A stretch of DNA of 64,000 nt from CAYNEO01 sp964396245 (lineage in GTDB: Bacteria; Zixibacteria; MSB-5A5; GN15; FEB-12): assembly GCA_964396245.1 (NCBI GenBank), contig CAYNEO010000012.1, positions 13,651 to 77,650 on the forward strand, read 5' to 3'. Positions 36,271 through 44,505 of this stretch are shown here, in pieces; position 1 is the stretch's first letter; each line of letters begins with the position of its first letter. The position numbers and the translations under genes were made by a program. The notes below the pieces were generated by a model that worked only from the letters and a program-made list of their open reading frames with translations, did no database searches and was not told the DNA's origin.

Positions 36271-36659
36271 TCGCCCTCCTCTTTGCGCTTTTGCCTGATT
36301 AACTTCTCCAGCCGTTCGAAATCCTCATCGGACAGTCTGCCGCCCGATTGGCTGATCAACGCGGCCACCACGTGCTCCACCGAACCGTCGAAGAATGTCT
36401 GTACCATGTGCTTGAGCGCCGAATCCCGGGCTTTGTCACGGCTGATGGTCGGAAGGTACATATACGCACGTCCGACCTTCCTGTGTCGCACGTATCCCTT
36501 GTTTTCGAGGACACCCAGAAGCGCGCGCACCGATGAATAACTCGGCGGGTCCGCCAGTGCCCGCTGAACGTCAGACACCGACCCCTCGCCAAGCTGGTAA
36601 AGAGCATCCATAATCTGTCGTTCGCGGCGGCTGAGTTGATGCAGGATACGTTTTTTCAT
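36267..36659 (-). CDS. BlaI/MecI/CopY-family repressor
   Basis: 130 residues. A winged-helix DNA-binding domain (about 10-80: LSRRERQIMDALYQLGEGSVSDV, then a wing KGYVRHRKVGRAYMY) is followed by the helical dimerisation tail. This is the standard partner of M56 sensors and is inactivated by cleavage. ATG 36659 has GGAG upstream. The regulator should bind the two identical palindromes at 36711-36726 and 36755-36770 and so repress its own operon. Confidence 0.9.
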   Translation of the reverse strand: MKKRILHQLSRRERQIMDALYQLGEGSVSDVQRALADPPSYSSVRALLGVLENKGYVRHRKVGRAYMYLPTISRDKARDSALKHMVQTFFDGSVEHVVAALISQSGGRLSDEDFERLEKLIRQKRKEEGD

Positions 36660-36710
36660 AGTGGCTCCACCTTCCAGACGTGGGGGCTCTTTTACCCGTG
36701 CAATACTTTC

Positions 36711-36726
36711 TGCTAAAAAATTAGCA
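36711..36726 (-). promoter_or_regulatory. Repressor operator 1, overlapping the -10 region
   Basis: TGCTAAAAAATTAGCA: 6-bp arms TGCTAA/TTAGCA around AAAA, perfectly symmetric except for the central A run. It lies 52 bases before the repressor start. On the minus strand TTGACA (36746-36741) plus 17 bases leads to TAATTT inside this operator, so repressor binding would block RNA polymerase. Confidence 0.8.
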
Positions 36727-36740
36727 GGAAAATTGCGACG

Positions 36741-36746
36741 TGTCAA
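36741..36746 (-). promoter_or_regulatory. -35 element of the BlaI/M56 operon
   Basis: Exact TTGACA on the minus strand, placed between the two operators and 17 bases before TAATTT, which overlaps operator 1. Confidence 0.65.
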
Positions 36747-36754
36747 GAAGAAAA

Positions 36755-36770
36755 TGCTAAAAAATTAGCA
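36755..36770 (-). promoter_or_regulatory. Repressor operator 2, upstream of -35
   Basis: Second identical copy of TGCTAAAAAATTAGCA, 44 bases centre to centre from operator 1 (about four helical turns), so two dimers could bind the same face. Confidence 0.8.
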
Positions 36771-36827
36771 GTACGCTCTAAGTCGCTGAATGACCGACCG
36801 GCCAAAACCGGGCTAACATTGTCGTGG

Positions 36828-37826
36828 TTAAACCTGGTTGGTTATTTCCCGGCACTTCTCAGCCAGCCTCGCCAACTCCCTGTATCCCCATTCCTCATCA
36901 TCGTTGACCATTTCGGCCAGATGCCGCGGCATACCATCAATTCCAAGATACGCCCCGCTCAGCGCACCGGTCATCGCGGCCGTCGTATCGACATCACCGC
37001 CAACCGCCAGTGCGACAGCGATGGCATCAAAGTAACTATCAGGGTACTTCAGAAACGCGTAGAGACTCCAGAGAACACTCGGGATAACATAGGGGGAAAT
37101 GCCCGGCCATCCGCTGACATAACCTGGCTTTTCGCCGGCATGGGCGATCTCTGTTACAGCCTCCGACGGCGACAATTCGACCCATTCCGGAAGCTTGCGG
37201 ACATAATCGGCGAACGTCTTATGGTAATCATCCATCCACGCCGCTACTTGTTTGGCGTACTCATCGGTGTCGATCTTCTCGCCGGTCAGCGCAAGCGCGG
37301 TTCCCCCGGCAATCGCAACCGAACCCGCCGAACATCGAGGATCATGGTGCGTAATCCATCCCTGCTCGTGGGCAATTTGAATCATCTTTGCAGGGTCATC
37401 GTAGTAGAACATCCCCACGGGTGCGGCGCGCATCGCGGTGCCGTTGCCGGCCGCCGGCGGGTCACATCCGGCTTCGCGCCATCCAACACCTTCGATCAGG
37501 CGCCGCGCGGCGTCATCGCAGGCCAGCCCCCGCCCCACTATTTTGTTCTCGCGAAAAATACGGGCTATGCGTCCGGCATAGTCCTTCGGGGCAAATCCGC
37601 CCTGTTCGACGAGACTCTCGAGCAGTTCTCTCGCAAGTTGCGAATCATCGGTATACTGCCCGTTCCAGTCATTTACAGGCGGCACCTTTCCCTGGAACCA
37701 TTTGCTGATCTTGGTATCAACGAATTCACGGCAGGCATCACCGTCCCACCCCTCGATCGGAAAACCCAGGGCATCGCCGAGACACTGACCTATAAGACAC
37801 CCCGTCAGTCGTTCGATCCGTGGCAT
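36828..37826 (-). CDS. ADP-ribosylglycohydrolase family protein
   Basis: 332 residues. Family features: GCLIGQCLGDALGFPIEG at the N terminus, the metal-binding YTDDSQLA, a mid-protein PVGMFYYDDP segment, and GGDVDTTAAMTGALSGAYLG near residue 280. These Asp/Thr residues bind two Mg2+ in DraG/ARH3-type enzymes that remove ADP-ribose from proteins or small molecules. No ADP-ribosyltransferase or macrodomain gene lies nearby, so the target is unknown. It is upstream of the BlaI operon on the same strand, but that operon has its own promoter. Confidence 0.88.
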   Translation of the reverse strand: MPRIERLTGCLIGQCLGDALGFPIEGWDGDACREFVDTKISKWFQGKVPPVNDWNGQYTDDSQLARELLESLVEQGGFAPKDYAGRIARIFRENKIVGRGLACDDAARRLIEGVGWREAGCDPPAAGNGTAMRAAPVGMFYYDDPAKMIQIAHEQGWITHHDPRCSAGSVAIAGGTALALTGEKIDTDEYAKQVAAWMDDYHKTFADYVRKLPEWVELSPSEAVTEIAHAGEKPGYVSGWPGISPYVIPSVLWSLYAFLKYPDSYFDAIAVALAVGGDVDTTAAMTGALSGAYLGIDGMPRHLAEMVNDDEEWGYRELARLAEKCREITNQV

Positions 37827-38043
37827 AAGTAGACTCTCCCCGGTAACAGGTTAGTTCATCTCCGGCCATATATAAACCGGTGTGTCCATGATTTGCAAGT
37901 GTCAAACAGGAACCTCTAAAGATTCGGTAGACCGGAGCCTGGTACTCGCGCTTTCGGTTCTGCTTGATAAAGCGGCCCTGATTGCCGACTATTCCATTGA
38001 GGCTAGCGTCTTTCACTGACGGTGTCTATGACCCGGAGATGAG

Positions 38044-38889
38044 TTGAAACGGTTTCTTGCGATATTACTCCTGGCGACTTTGCCTGTTCAAGGCGCCGAC
38101 CTGATGAGCGGGCCGGAATTCGTCAGGCTCTTTGCCGATTCACTGTCGAGGTCAATACCCCGCGCATCTATCGAGATTACGGACGACCTGCAGATAGATG
38201 TCACCCTGGACCCGTCCCGGCAGTGTCACGTGGATTTGACGCCCGCGTACCGGAGTTACAGGTCCACACCGGATCAGCTCCATCAGATCATACGATTGTA
38301 TCGAAAACTTGCCATCGCGAATACGTCACTGCCGTCATCATCGGACAACTTCGCCATCGACAACATCATCCCTCTTGTGAAGAACCGTTTACAGGTGAAC
38401 CGCCTGTCGACCGGGAGCATGAACAGTGGACAATCGAGAGTCGTGTCCATACCACTCAACGACGAATTATCGATTGTCTTTGCCCTGAACGACTCCCTCG
38501 CCCTCACGTACATGACAAAGACGATGTTCGAGTCGTTGGAAACCTCGCCGGAAATCCTTCGAGATTTCGCCGTCTCGAATCTGACACGGATTCTCCCGAA
38601 GGTTCAGTACCACGATCTTGACGGAATGCTGATGCTGGTCGCCGACGGGAATTTTGAAGCCAGTCTGTTGCTTTTCGATAACCTCTGGGATGGCGAGTCT
38701 CTCCCGCTAAAAGGCGAAATTGTCGTCGCCGTCCCCGCCCGCGATTTCCTGCTGGCGACGACGAGCGACAACGTACAGGGATTGAACGAGATGCGGGAGT
38801 TTGTCGACGGCGCCCAGGAAACCTTCTCGCATTTCGTCTCCGATAAGCTGTTTGTCAGACGCGGCGGTTCCTGGACCATTTTTGAATAG
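38044..38889 (+). CDS. DUF1444-family protein, probably exported
   Basis: 281 residues beginning with a signal-like segment (FLAILLLATLPVQGADL). The rest matches the DUF1444 (YtpQ-like) fold: an N-terminal alpha/beta part and a C-terminal part with LNDSLALTYMTKTMFESL and VQYHDLDGMLMLVADGNFEASLLLFDNLW. Function of the family is unknown. The start is TTG 38044, preceded by CGGAGATGAG. Most relatives are cytoplasmic, so the apparent signal peptide is notable. The gap 37827-38043 before it contains nothing I recognise. Confidence 0.68.
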   Translation: MKRFLAILLLATLPVQGADLMSGPEFVRLFADSLSRSIPRASIEITDDLQIDVTLDPSRQCHVDLTPAYRSYRSTPDQLHQIIRLYRKLAIANTSLPSSSDNFAIDNIIPLVKNRLQVNRLSTGSMNSGQSRVVSIPLNDELSIVFALNDSLALTYMTKTMFESLETSPEILRDFAVSNLTRILPKVQYHDLDGMLMLVADGNFEASLLLFDNLWDGESLPLKGEIVVAVPARDFLLATTSDNVQGLNEMREFVDGAQETFSHFVSDKLFVRRGGSWTIFE

Positions 38890-39056
38890 CCTGCACGAAC
38901 GGCCTCTTCCATTAAGCGTTTGATTGTCTTCTCTTCGCTTAACCATCCTGCCCGACCCTGCCGATCATGAGAGGCGGGGCAATTCCAGTGAACCTGAAAG
39001 AGGCTGACGCTGTTTCAATGTAACCCAACGGGCACAACAGGAAAGGAACAGGCGAC

Positions 39057-39755
39057 ATGATAACGATTAGACGCGCCAGCGAACGGGGCCATGCCGATCA
39101 CGGCTGGCTGAATACATTTCATACCTTCTCATTCAACACCTACCACGACCCACAACACATGCATTTCCGTGTCCTCAGGGTGATAAACGAGGATTTCGTC
39201 CAACCCGGTCAGGGATTTGGAACCCACCCGCACCGGGACATGGAAATTATCACCTACGTCCTCGAAGGCGCCCTCGAGCACAAGGACAGCATGGGCAATG
39301 GCTCCGTTATCCGTCCGGGCGACGTCCAGCGCATGAGCGCGGGCAGCGGCGTGCTCCACAGTGAATTCAACCCGTCCGATGAAGAACAGGTGCATCTCCT
39401 CCAGATATGGCTCTTCCCCAAAGAGAAAGGAATCGAGCCCGGTTACGAACAGAAGAAATTTTCCGAGACAGACCGCACCGGAAAGCTCTGCCTGATCGCC
39501 TCACCCGACGGAAAGGACGGATCGCTGACGATAAATCAGGATGCCGGGGTGTATGCATCTATCCTGAACGATGGTGACCGGGTCTCACTGGATATTCCCG
39601 AGGGCAGGTACGCATGGGTACAGGTGGCGCGCGGGTCGGTCATTCTCGGCGGTCATACCCTCGACGCCGGCGACGGCGCCGCCGTAAGTGACGAACGCCG
39701 GATTACGCTGACCGGACGCGAACGCGCGGAACTTATCGTATTCGATCTGCCGTAG
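39057..39755 (+). CDS. Pirin-family protein (YhhW/quercetinase-like)
   Basis: 232 residues, two cupin domains. Metal ligands are present in the first cupin: THPHRDMEIITYVLEG (two His) and SAGSGVLHSEFN (His and Glu). This matches YhhW-type pirins, which can oxidise quercetin and may sense oxidation state. CAGGAAAGGAACAGGCGAC precedes ATG 39057. Physiological substrate unknown. Confidence 0.9.
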   Translation: MITIRRASERGHADHGWLNTFHTFSFNTYHDPQHMHFRVLRVINEDFVQPGQGFGTHPHRDMEIITYVLEGALEHKDSMGNGSVIRPGDVQRMSAGSGVLHSEFNPSDEEQVHLLQIWLFPKEKGIEPGYEQKKFSETDRTGKLCLIASPDGKDGSLTINQDAGVYASILNDGDRVSLDIPEGRYAWVQVARGSVILGGHTLDAGDGAAVSDERRITLTGRERAELIVFDLP

Positions 39756-39781
39756 CATCTTCGGTGCAACCGCATCTGGCT

Positions 39782-40630
39782 TTATGCCACTCTCGACGAA
39801 CGGTTGGCGGCATTGGTCGCCTCGTGCCAGTTGATGAATTGCCTGATGAGCCGGTTGACGTCAGTCGGATGAGTCACCGGACCCATGTGTCCCATATGAC
39901 CGAACCCGCGCATTTCCGCCATCGGGAGGGCATTGCCCAGCAGTTCGCTGATGCGAACCGTCGATGAGGGCGAGCGCAAACCGTATAACAGCAGCGTCGG
40001 AATTCTCAAACGCTCATAGTCTATCTGCGACGCGATGTTGCCGAAGGTACTGTCGAAATCCGAGGCCACCTTTCCCATTCTTGCGGTGATAGCTTCCTGT
40101 TGCTTCGGATGCAGCTGCTCCCAGGAACCCATACCCGTCCAGTAGTCGATAAACAGGCGGGCGGCTTCCGCCGAACGGCCGTCACGGGTCAGATGGCGAA
40201 CATAATGGGCGACATTCCGGATTCTCTCGGTCGCTTCGTCGTTGCCGTTGTTCTCAAAAAGCAGATTGAACAGTACCGGCTCATACACGACCAGGCTTTG
40301 AATACGCTCCGGGTATCGCAACGCTACCGCCAATGCCACGGCGCCACCATACGAGTGACCGACCAGGTGAAACGGCTCCCGTATCGTGCTCATCACCGGC
40401 TCGATCAGGGCGATTTCGTCGGTCAGCGACAGCGGCCGGTGGTCCGGCCACTCCGGGCTCTGTCCGTAACCGTAGAGATCCGGTGCAACTATGCGGTACG
40501 ATATACCCAGCAACTCCATGAGCGGGAGCCACTGTTTCGATGATCCCGCGCTGGAGTGGAGGCACAGCACAGGGCTACCTGTGCCGACCTCTCTGACAAA
40601 CGGCCCGATACTGCTGTATTGCGTTTCCAT
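39782..40630 (-). CDS. Alpha/beta-fold hydrolase in the mddA operon
   Basis: 282 residues. Nucleophile Ser in GHSYGGA, oxyanion-hole region CLHSSAGSS, likely acid near LLLYGLRSPSS and catalytic His in RGFGHMGHMG. No signal peptide. It starts 12 bases after mddA and has AAGGGG upstream, so it is the last gene of the three-gene unit controlled by the -24/-12 promoter at 42013-42028. Possible role: hydrolysis of a sulfur-containing ester or thioester connected with methanethiol (inference). Confidence 0.85.
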   Translation of the reverse strand: METQYSSIGPFVREVGTGSPVLCLHSSAGSSKQWLPLMELLGISYRIVAPDLYGYGQSPEWPDHRPLSLTDEIALIEPVMSTIREPFHLVGHSYGGAVALAVALRYPERIQSLVVYEPVLFNLLFENNGNDEATERIRNVAHYVRHLTRDGRSAEAARLFIDYWTGMGSWEQLHPKQQEAITARMGKVASDFDSTFGNIASQIDYERLRIPTLLLYGLRSPSSTVRISELLGNALPMAEMRGFGHMGHMGPVTHPTDVNRLIRQFINWHEATNAANRSSRVA

Positions 40631-40642
40631 CTTGGCCCCTTG

Positions 40643-41461
40643 TTACTCCGCCTCGCCGGCCCGCGGTTTCAGGGTTGTCTGCCCGCCCGGTACACCGGCG
40701 TGAACCGGGTCGAGCACGAGCGCCCGTGAATCGAACGGAGTCAACTTCGGGATGATCATGGGCGTATGCTTCCGGTAAACGACATAGTCGGAACCGTGGG
40801 CATGGACAAGGTCCCGTTCCTCGAGCCTGATCGCCACCAGGATATACGCCGTCGTCATTACCGCGAATACCAGGTGCGCCGCAGTCATGGTCGGCGCTGA
40901 CCAGAATCCGAGGATAAAGCCGATATACATCGGATGGCGTACATAACGGTACGGTCCCGGAGTGACGAATTTCAGCGGTTTATATTCACGACCGCGCACG
41001 TACGTCCACACTTGCCGAAGACCGAACAGGTCGAAATGGTTGATCAAAAATGTCGTGATCAGAACAATCAAGAAACCGCCGAGTCCCAGCGCCTGAAGCG
41101 CCACCCGCAAACCGGGTTGCTGCACATCCCAGACAACGCCGCCGATCGGCCGCCACTGCCAGAACATCAGCAGCAGGATCAGGCTGGCAAAGAGCACGAA
41201 CGTCGGACGTTCCGCTTCCTTCGGGATAATACGGGTCCACCACTTTTTGAATCCCGGGCGCGCCATAACACTGTGCTGGACGGCAAACAGTGCGAGCAGC
41301 GCGAGATCAATCACAAACGCCCGGCCCAGCGGCCCGCCGACGGCCGAATCGATTGTCTTTGGCACGATCAGGTTAGTCACAAAACCGATCGCATATAGAA
41401 AAGTCACAAAGAAGACAGCGTACGCTATCAAACCGTATATGAATACTGATACTCTGCGCAT
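40643..41461 (-). CDS. mddA: Methanethiol S-methyltransferase (MddA)
   Basis: 272 residues with about six membrane helices. Family landmarks: LIAYAVFFVTFLYAIGFV, FAVQHSVMARPGFKKWWTRIIP and FWQWRPIGGVVWDV. The isoprenylcysteine methyltransferase-like C terminus is PGPYRYVRHPMYIGFILGFW followed by VAIRLEERDL. MddA uses SAM to convert methanethiol to dimethyl sulfide. It is the middle gene between a small membrane protein and a hydrolase. The sigma-54 promoter and activator gene upstream suggest it is switched on by a specific signal, perhaps thiol load (inference). Confidence 0.85.
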   Translation of the reverse strand: MRRVSVFIYGLIAYAVFFVTFLYAIGFVTNLIVPKTIDSAVGGPLGRAFVIDLALLALFAVQHSVMARPGFKKWWTRIIPKEAERPTFVLFASLILLLMFWQWRPIGGVVWDVQQPGLRVALQALGLGGFLIVLITTFLINHFDLFGLRQVWTYVRGREYKPLKFVTPGPYRYVRHPMYIGFILGFWSAPTMTAAHLVFAVMTTAYILVAIRLEERDLVHAHGSDYVVYRKHTPMIIPKLTPFDSRALVLDPVHAGVPGGQTTLKPRAGEAE

Positions 41462-41470
41462 GGTGACACC

Positions 41471-41950
41471 TCATCTCATCAAGTTCGTATACAATGAATT
41501 GGACATGTCTGAGACCGGGTTGATGACCCCGGCCGGATTGAGCAGCGGCTGACCGGTTGATCTCCTGCTCCACTCCCGGGAGGCAGACATACGACCAAAG
41601 GCAGCCCTGAGGCCGGGCCGAATCACCGAGGGCGCGCGTCTCATGACCGGCAACATCCGCGCCACCGGATCGAACGAGAACAGCGTTGCGCTGAATGCGG
41701 CGGCAGTGATCGGCCAGTACAAAAAGTGAAGCGGGTGCCAGTATGCCATCATAAGCGCGCCGAGATACGCAGCCGCCGTCAGCACGCGAATGTCTTTGAC
41801 GCCCCTCGTTTTCAGGGCAAAATGGGTGAGCTGAATCATGACGAGTGTCACCGCCAGGCAGAACCCGACAATCTCGCCCGCCAACCCGACCGCCATCAGG
41901 ATCGCGGCGGCGGCTGAATACCACCGGCTCAGGTTCCGAAAGTTGTTCAT
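41471..41950 (-). CDS. Small membrane protein heading the mddA operon
   Basis: 159 residues with three or four hydrophobic helices in the first 100 (AAAAILMAVGLAGEIVGFCLAV, then LTAAAYLGALMMAYWH, then LHFLYWPITAAAFSATLF) and a basic, disordered C-terminal 55 residues. I do not recognise the family. ATG 41950 has AAAGGAG upstream and lies about 50 bases from the predicted sigma-54 start site. It ends 9 bases before mddA. It may help membrane placement or transport for MddA (inference). Confidence 0.65.
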   Translation of the reverse strand: MNNFRNLSRWYSAAAAILMAVGLAGEIVGFCLAVTLVMIQLTHFALKTRGVKDIRVLTAAAYLGALMMAYWHPLHFLYWPITAAAFSATLFSFDPVARMLPVMRRAPSVIRPGLRAAFGRMSASREWSRRSTGQPLLNPAGVINPVSDMSNSLYTNLMR

Positions 41951-42012
41951 CTCTTGGCTCCTTTTTTTTACATTGAGGTTGCTGAATCACTTCCGTTATG
42001 CCGGGAGTACAT

Positions 42013-42028
42013 AGCAGGCGGCGTGCCA
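42013..42028 (-). promoter_or_regulatory. Sigma-54 (-24/-12) promoter of the mddA operon
   Basis: On the minus strand: TGGCACGCCGCCTGCT. The -24 half TGGCACG is exact, GG-N10-GC spacing is exact, and the -12 half CTGCT differs from TTGC(A/T) at one base. Predicted start near 42001, leader about 50 bases to ATG 41950. Confidence 0.72.
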
Positions 42029-42034
42029 TATTAT

Positions 42035-42055
42035 CATGGATTTTATCAGTCCATG
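42035..42055 (-). repeat. Inverted repeat just upstream of the -24 element
   Basis: CATGGA-N9-TCCATG, a perfect 6-bp inverted repeat beginning 7 bases upstream of the -24 box. Next to it are two direct copies of GTTACGG (42055-42075). May be a repressor or DNA-bending-protein site; only symmetry and position support this. Confidence 0.35.
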
Positions 42056-42095
42056 TTACGGCAACAGGTTACGGAAAGTTGCGGTGAATGGGGAA

Positions 42096-42150
42096 GGTGA
42101 CGAAATCTCGTGGGTGACGAAATCTCGCCACTGTCGCCGACGAGATTTCG
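42096..42150. promoter_or_regulatory. Tandem and inverted GGTGACGAAATCTCG repeats, candidate activator sites
   Basis: GGTGACGAAATCTCG occurs at 42096-42110 and again at 42113-42127. An inverted 10-base match CGAGATTTCG is at 42141-42150, forming a stem with the second copy. The block lies 95-150 bases upstream of the predicted start, the normal place for sigma-54 activator binding. A diverged relative near 57280 leaves open that this is a dispersed genomic repeat instead. Confidence 0.5.
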
Positions 42151-42191
42151 CCGCGAGTCGCTTATATCAAGCCGGAATACGCCCGCTACGC

Positions 42192-44129
42192 TCAGGAAAC
42201 GCGGGAACGTGCGATACCGAGTGCCTTGAGGCGGGATTTTAGCGTCGAGGGGTGCATACCGAGGATTTCCGCCGCCCCGCCGCTGCCTCCAACCCGCCAG
42301 TTGCTGCTCTCCATCGCTCGCACGAGGTTACGGCGCTCCAGGTCCTGCATCTGGGATACGGTCAGAATAGAGTTGGAACGGCCCGGCGATGCCGTTTGCA
42401 TTGCGTCTGTGCCGTTACGACGGTCCGGAATCATCCTGAGGAAATTCAAACGTCCGTCGCGAGAAGTGATTACCGCCCGCTCGATGACATTCTGGAGTTC
42501 GCGAATATTGCCGGGCCAATCGTAAGCCTCCAGCGTGTGAATGCACTGATCCGACAACGGACGGATATGGCGGCCGTGGCGCTGGGCAAATTTGCGGGTA
42601 AATGCCGCCGCCAGAAGGGCGATATCCTCCACTCGCCGGCGCAGCGGCGGAATCTCGATTGGCACGACATTCAGCCGGTAGTAGAGATCCTCTCGGAATT
42701 CACCGTCCTTGACGGCTCGGTGAAGATCACGGTTGGTTGCCGCAAGGACCCGAACATCGACCTTGATCGTCTTTGAGCTTCCGACCGGTTCGAATTCTCC
42801 CTCCTGCAGAACGCGAAGGAGTTTCGGCTGAAGCTCTACCGGCAGTTCACCGATTTCATCGAGAAAGATCGTGCCTCCGTCGGCCAGCGCAAACCGGCCG
42901 TCGTGCTTATGCGTGGCCCCGGTGAACGCGCCTTTTTCGTGTCCGAACAGCTCGCTTTCGATAAGCGTCTGGGGAATGGCCGCACAGTTTACTTTGACAA
43001 GTGGACGATCCTTGCGTCGACTCGAGGCATGAATAGCCCGCGCCAGCAACTCCTTACCGGTACCCGTTTCACCCAGTAACAGGACGGTCGTATCGGTCTC
43101 GGCGACCTGACGTATTTCGCGCAGGACATGCAGCAGCGACTCGCTCCGCCCGACGATATCCTCGAAATTGTGCATCTCCCGGATTTCCTCGCGGAGATAC
43201 TCGGCCTGGCTGGCCAGCGAGCGAATGGTTTCCTCGGCCTTGAGCCGTTCGTTGACATCGCGCAGGATAAGCGTGAAAAACGTGTCGCGGTGCATCTCGA
43301 ACCGGGACAGCGTGGCTTCGGCCGGAAACTCGCCCGACTCAAAATTCCTGGCACGCAATCCCCCCGGTATCCAGAGGTACTGTCCGCCGCTGGGTCGCGA
43401 ACCGAGTTCGCCGGCCAGCCTTGTCAGTTTTTCCATCGAATCACCGGACAGCATCTGCGAGAAATCTCTGCCTGCCGCCTTTTTGCTCGACACTCCAAAA
43501 ATCTTTTCCGCCGCCGAGTTCAGACGGGTGACCCGTAAGTCGTGATCGAGTTCGATAATGGCATCCATCGCACTGTCGAGCAGCCGGCCCAGTTTCTCAC
43601 GGCTGTCCCGCACTTCAGTTTCGGCGCGCAGCCGCTGAAGCTCAGCCGAGGCACGGTCTGCGAAGATGCGGAAGAGAGCCACCGCGTTCTCATCGACCGA
43701 AAGGGGCGCCCGGTCAAGCACCGCCAGATGCCCCAGGACACTGCCGGATACGTCGAGAAGAGGCACCCCCATGTAGCTGACCGCGCCGATTCGCTGTACG
43801 TTCTCCACCTCCGGATACAGTTCCAGGACCTTATCCGGATAATGGACGAGTTCCGTATTCTCGATCACCTTCTGGCACGGGGTACCGGTGATTTCATGCT
43901 CATAGTCAGGGATAAACTCGCCGCCCAGCCAGAACGCCAGCGCCCGCAGCCGGTGCGTTTCCTCCAGATACTCGGTTACCCACGCCCCGTGAGTCCCAAG
44001 AACGTCGGCCAGGCTCCGAACGAGAGATGAAAAGAACTGCGTGCCGGTTTCGGTTGCGGTTCCCTGAAGGATTGCCCGCATGGCGGCGTTCTCATCGATA
44101 TGACGCCTGTTCATCTGCAACTGCTCCAT
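42192..44129 (-). CDS. Sigma-54-dependent activator (GAF-PAS-AAA-Fis)
   Basis: 645 residues from ATG 44129. A GAF domain (about 15-165), a PAS domain (about 180-300), the sigma-54 AAA+ domain (about 320-555) with Walker A GETGTGKE, the exact sigma-54 contact loop GAFTGA, and Walker B GGTIFLDEIGE. The C-terminal Fis-type helix-turn-helix is GGAAEILGMHPSTLKSRLKALG. The start is uncertain: a longer frame opens with TTG 44174, and ATG 44114 has GGAG upstream. No receiver domain, so sensing is likely through GAF/PAS ligand binding. It lies directly upstream of the mddA operon on the same strand and is its probable activator. Confidence 0.88.
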   Translation of the reverse strand: MEQLQMNRRHIDENAAMRAILQGTATETGTQFFSSLVRSLADVLGTHGAWVTEYLEETHRLRALAFWLGGEFIPDYEHEITGTPCQKVIENTELVHYPDKVLELYPEVENVQRIGAVSYMGVPLLDVSGSVLGHLAVLDRAPLSVDENAVALFRIFADRASAELQRLRAETEVRDSREKLGRLLDSAMDAIIELDHDLRVTRLNSAAEKIFGVSSKKAAGRDFSQMLSGDSMEKLTRLAGELGSRPSGGQYLWIPGGLRARNFESGEFPAEATLSRFEMHRDTFFTLILRDVNERLKAEETIRSLASQAEYLREEIREMHNFEDIVGRSESLLHVLREIRQVAETDTTVLLLGETGTGKELLARAIHASSRRKDRPLVKVNCAAIPQTLIESELFGHEKGAFTGATHKHDGRFALADGGTIFLDEIGELPVELQPKLLRVLQEGEFEPVGSSKTIKVDVRVLAATNRDLHRAVKDGEFREDLYYRLNVVPIEIPPLRRRVEDIALLAAAFTRKFAQRHGRHIRPLSDQCIHTLEAYDWPGNIRELQNVIERAVITSRDGRLNFLRMIPDRRNGTDAMQTASPGRSNSILTVSQMQDLERRNLVRAMESSNWRVGGSGGAAEILGMHPSTLKSRLKALGIARSRVS

Positions 44130-44505
44130 AATCTCTGCTTCAAGTTGACGGTCGACCTGACAGCCCGGCGTCAACCGTCGCCTTTTTCTACCTTATTGGC
44201 TTATCTTATTGTTCCATGATCCGGACCAAAGCCGCGCTCACGGCTTCTGCCGCAACCGGCTCGGTATTAACGTGCTGTCGGTCTAATGGAGGTGGCTGTC
44301 TGGAGATCCGGTCAATCAGTTGATCGGTGATTTTATATCACCGAATAATATACGTAAGCGGACCCTGAAAAACAAGACCAAAATCATCCATGTAAGCCAT
44401 TTAGCCGATACCGGTTCGCCGTCTATGTAACCTCCCGGAAAATACCTCGTATATGGATATTGGTCTCTGCGTTGGAGCCCTCATGTTACAGTCAGGAATA
44501 TAGTT
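44130..44505. other. Divergent intergenic region without recognisable gene
   Basis: About 376 bases between the activator and the secreted esterase gene. It should hold both promoters, but I see no convincing -35/-10 or -24/-12 pair and no strong palindrome. Confidence 0.5.

Noticed and set aside
34849..36659. Beta-lactam resistance regulator
   Set aside because: The sensor lacks a penicillin-binding domain and no beta-lactamase gene is nearby.
42096..42150. CRISPR array
   Set aside because: Only two direct copies 17 bases apart with no spacer-length intervals and no cas genes.
44191..44206. Sigma-54 site TTGGCTTATCTTATTGTT
   Set aside because: The GG to G spacing is off by one and the -12 GC is missing.
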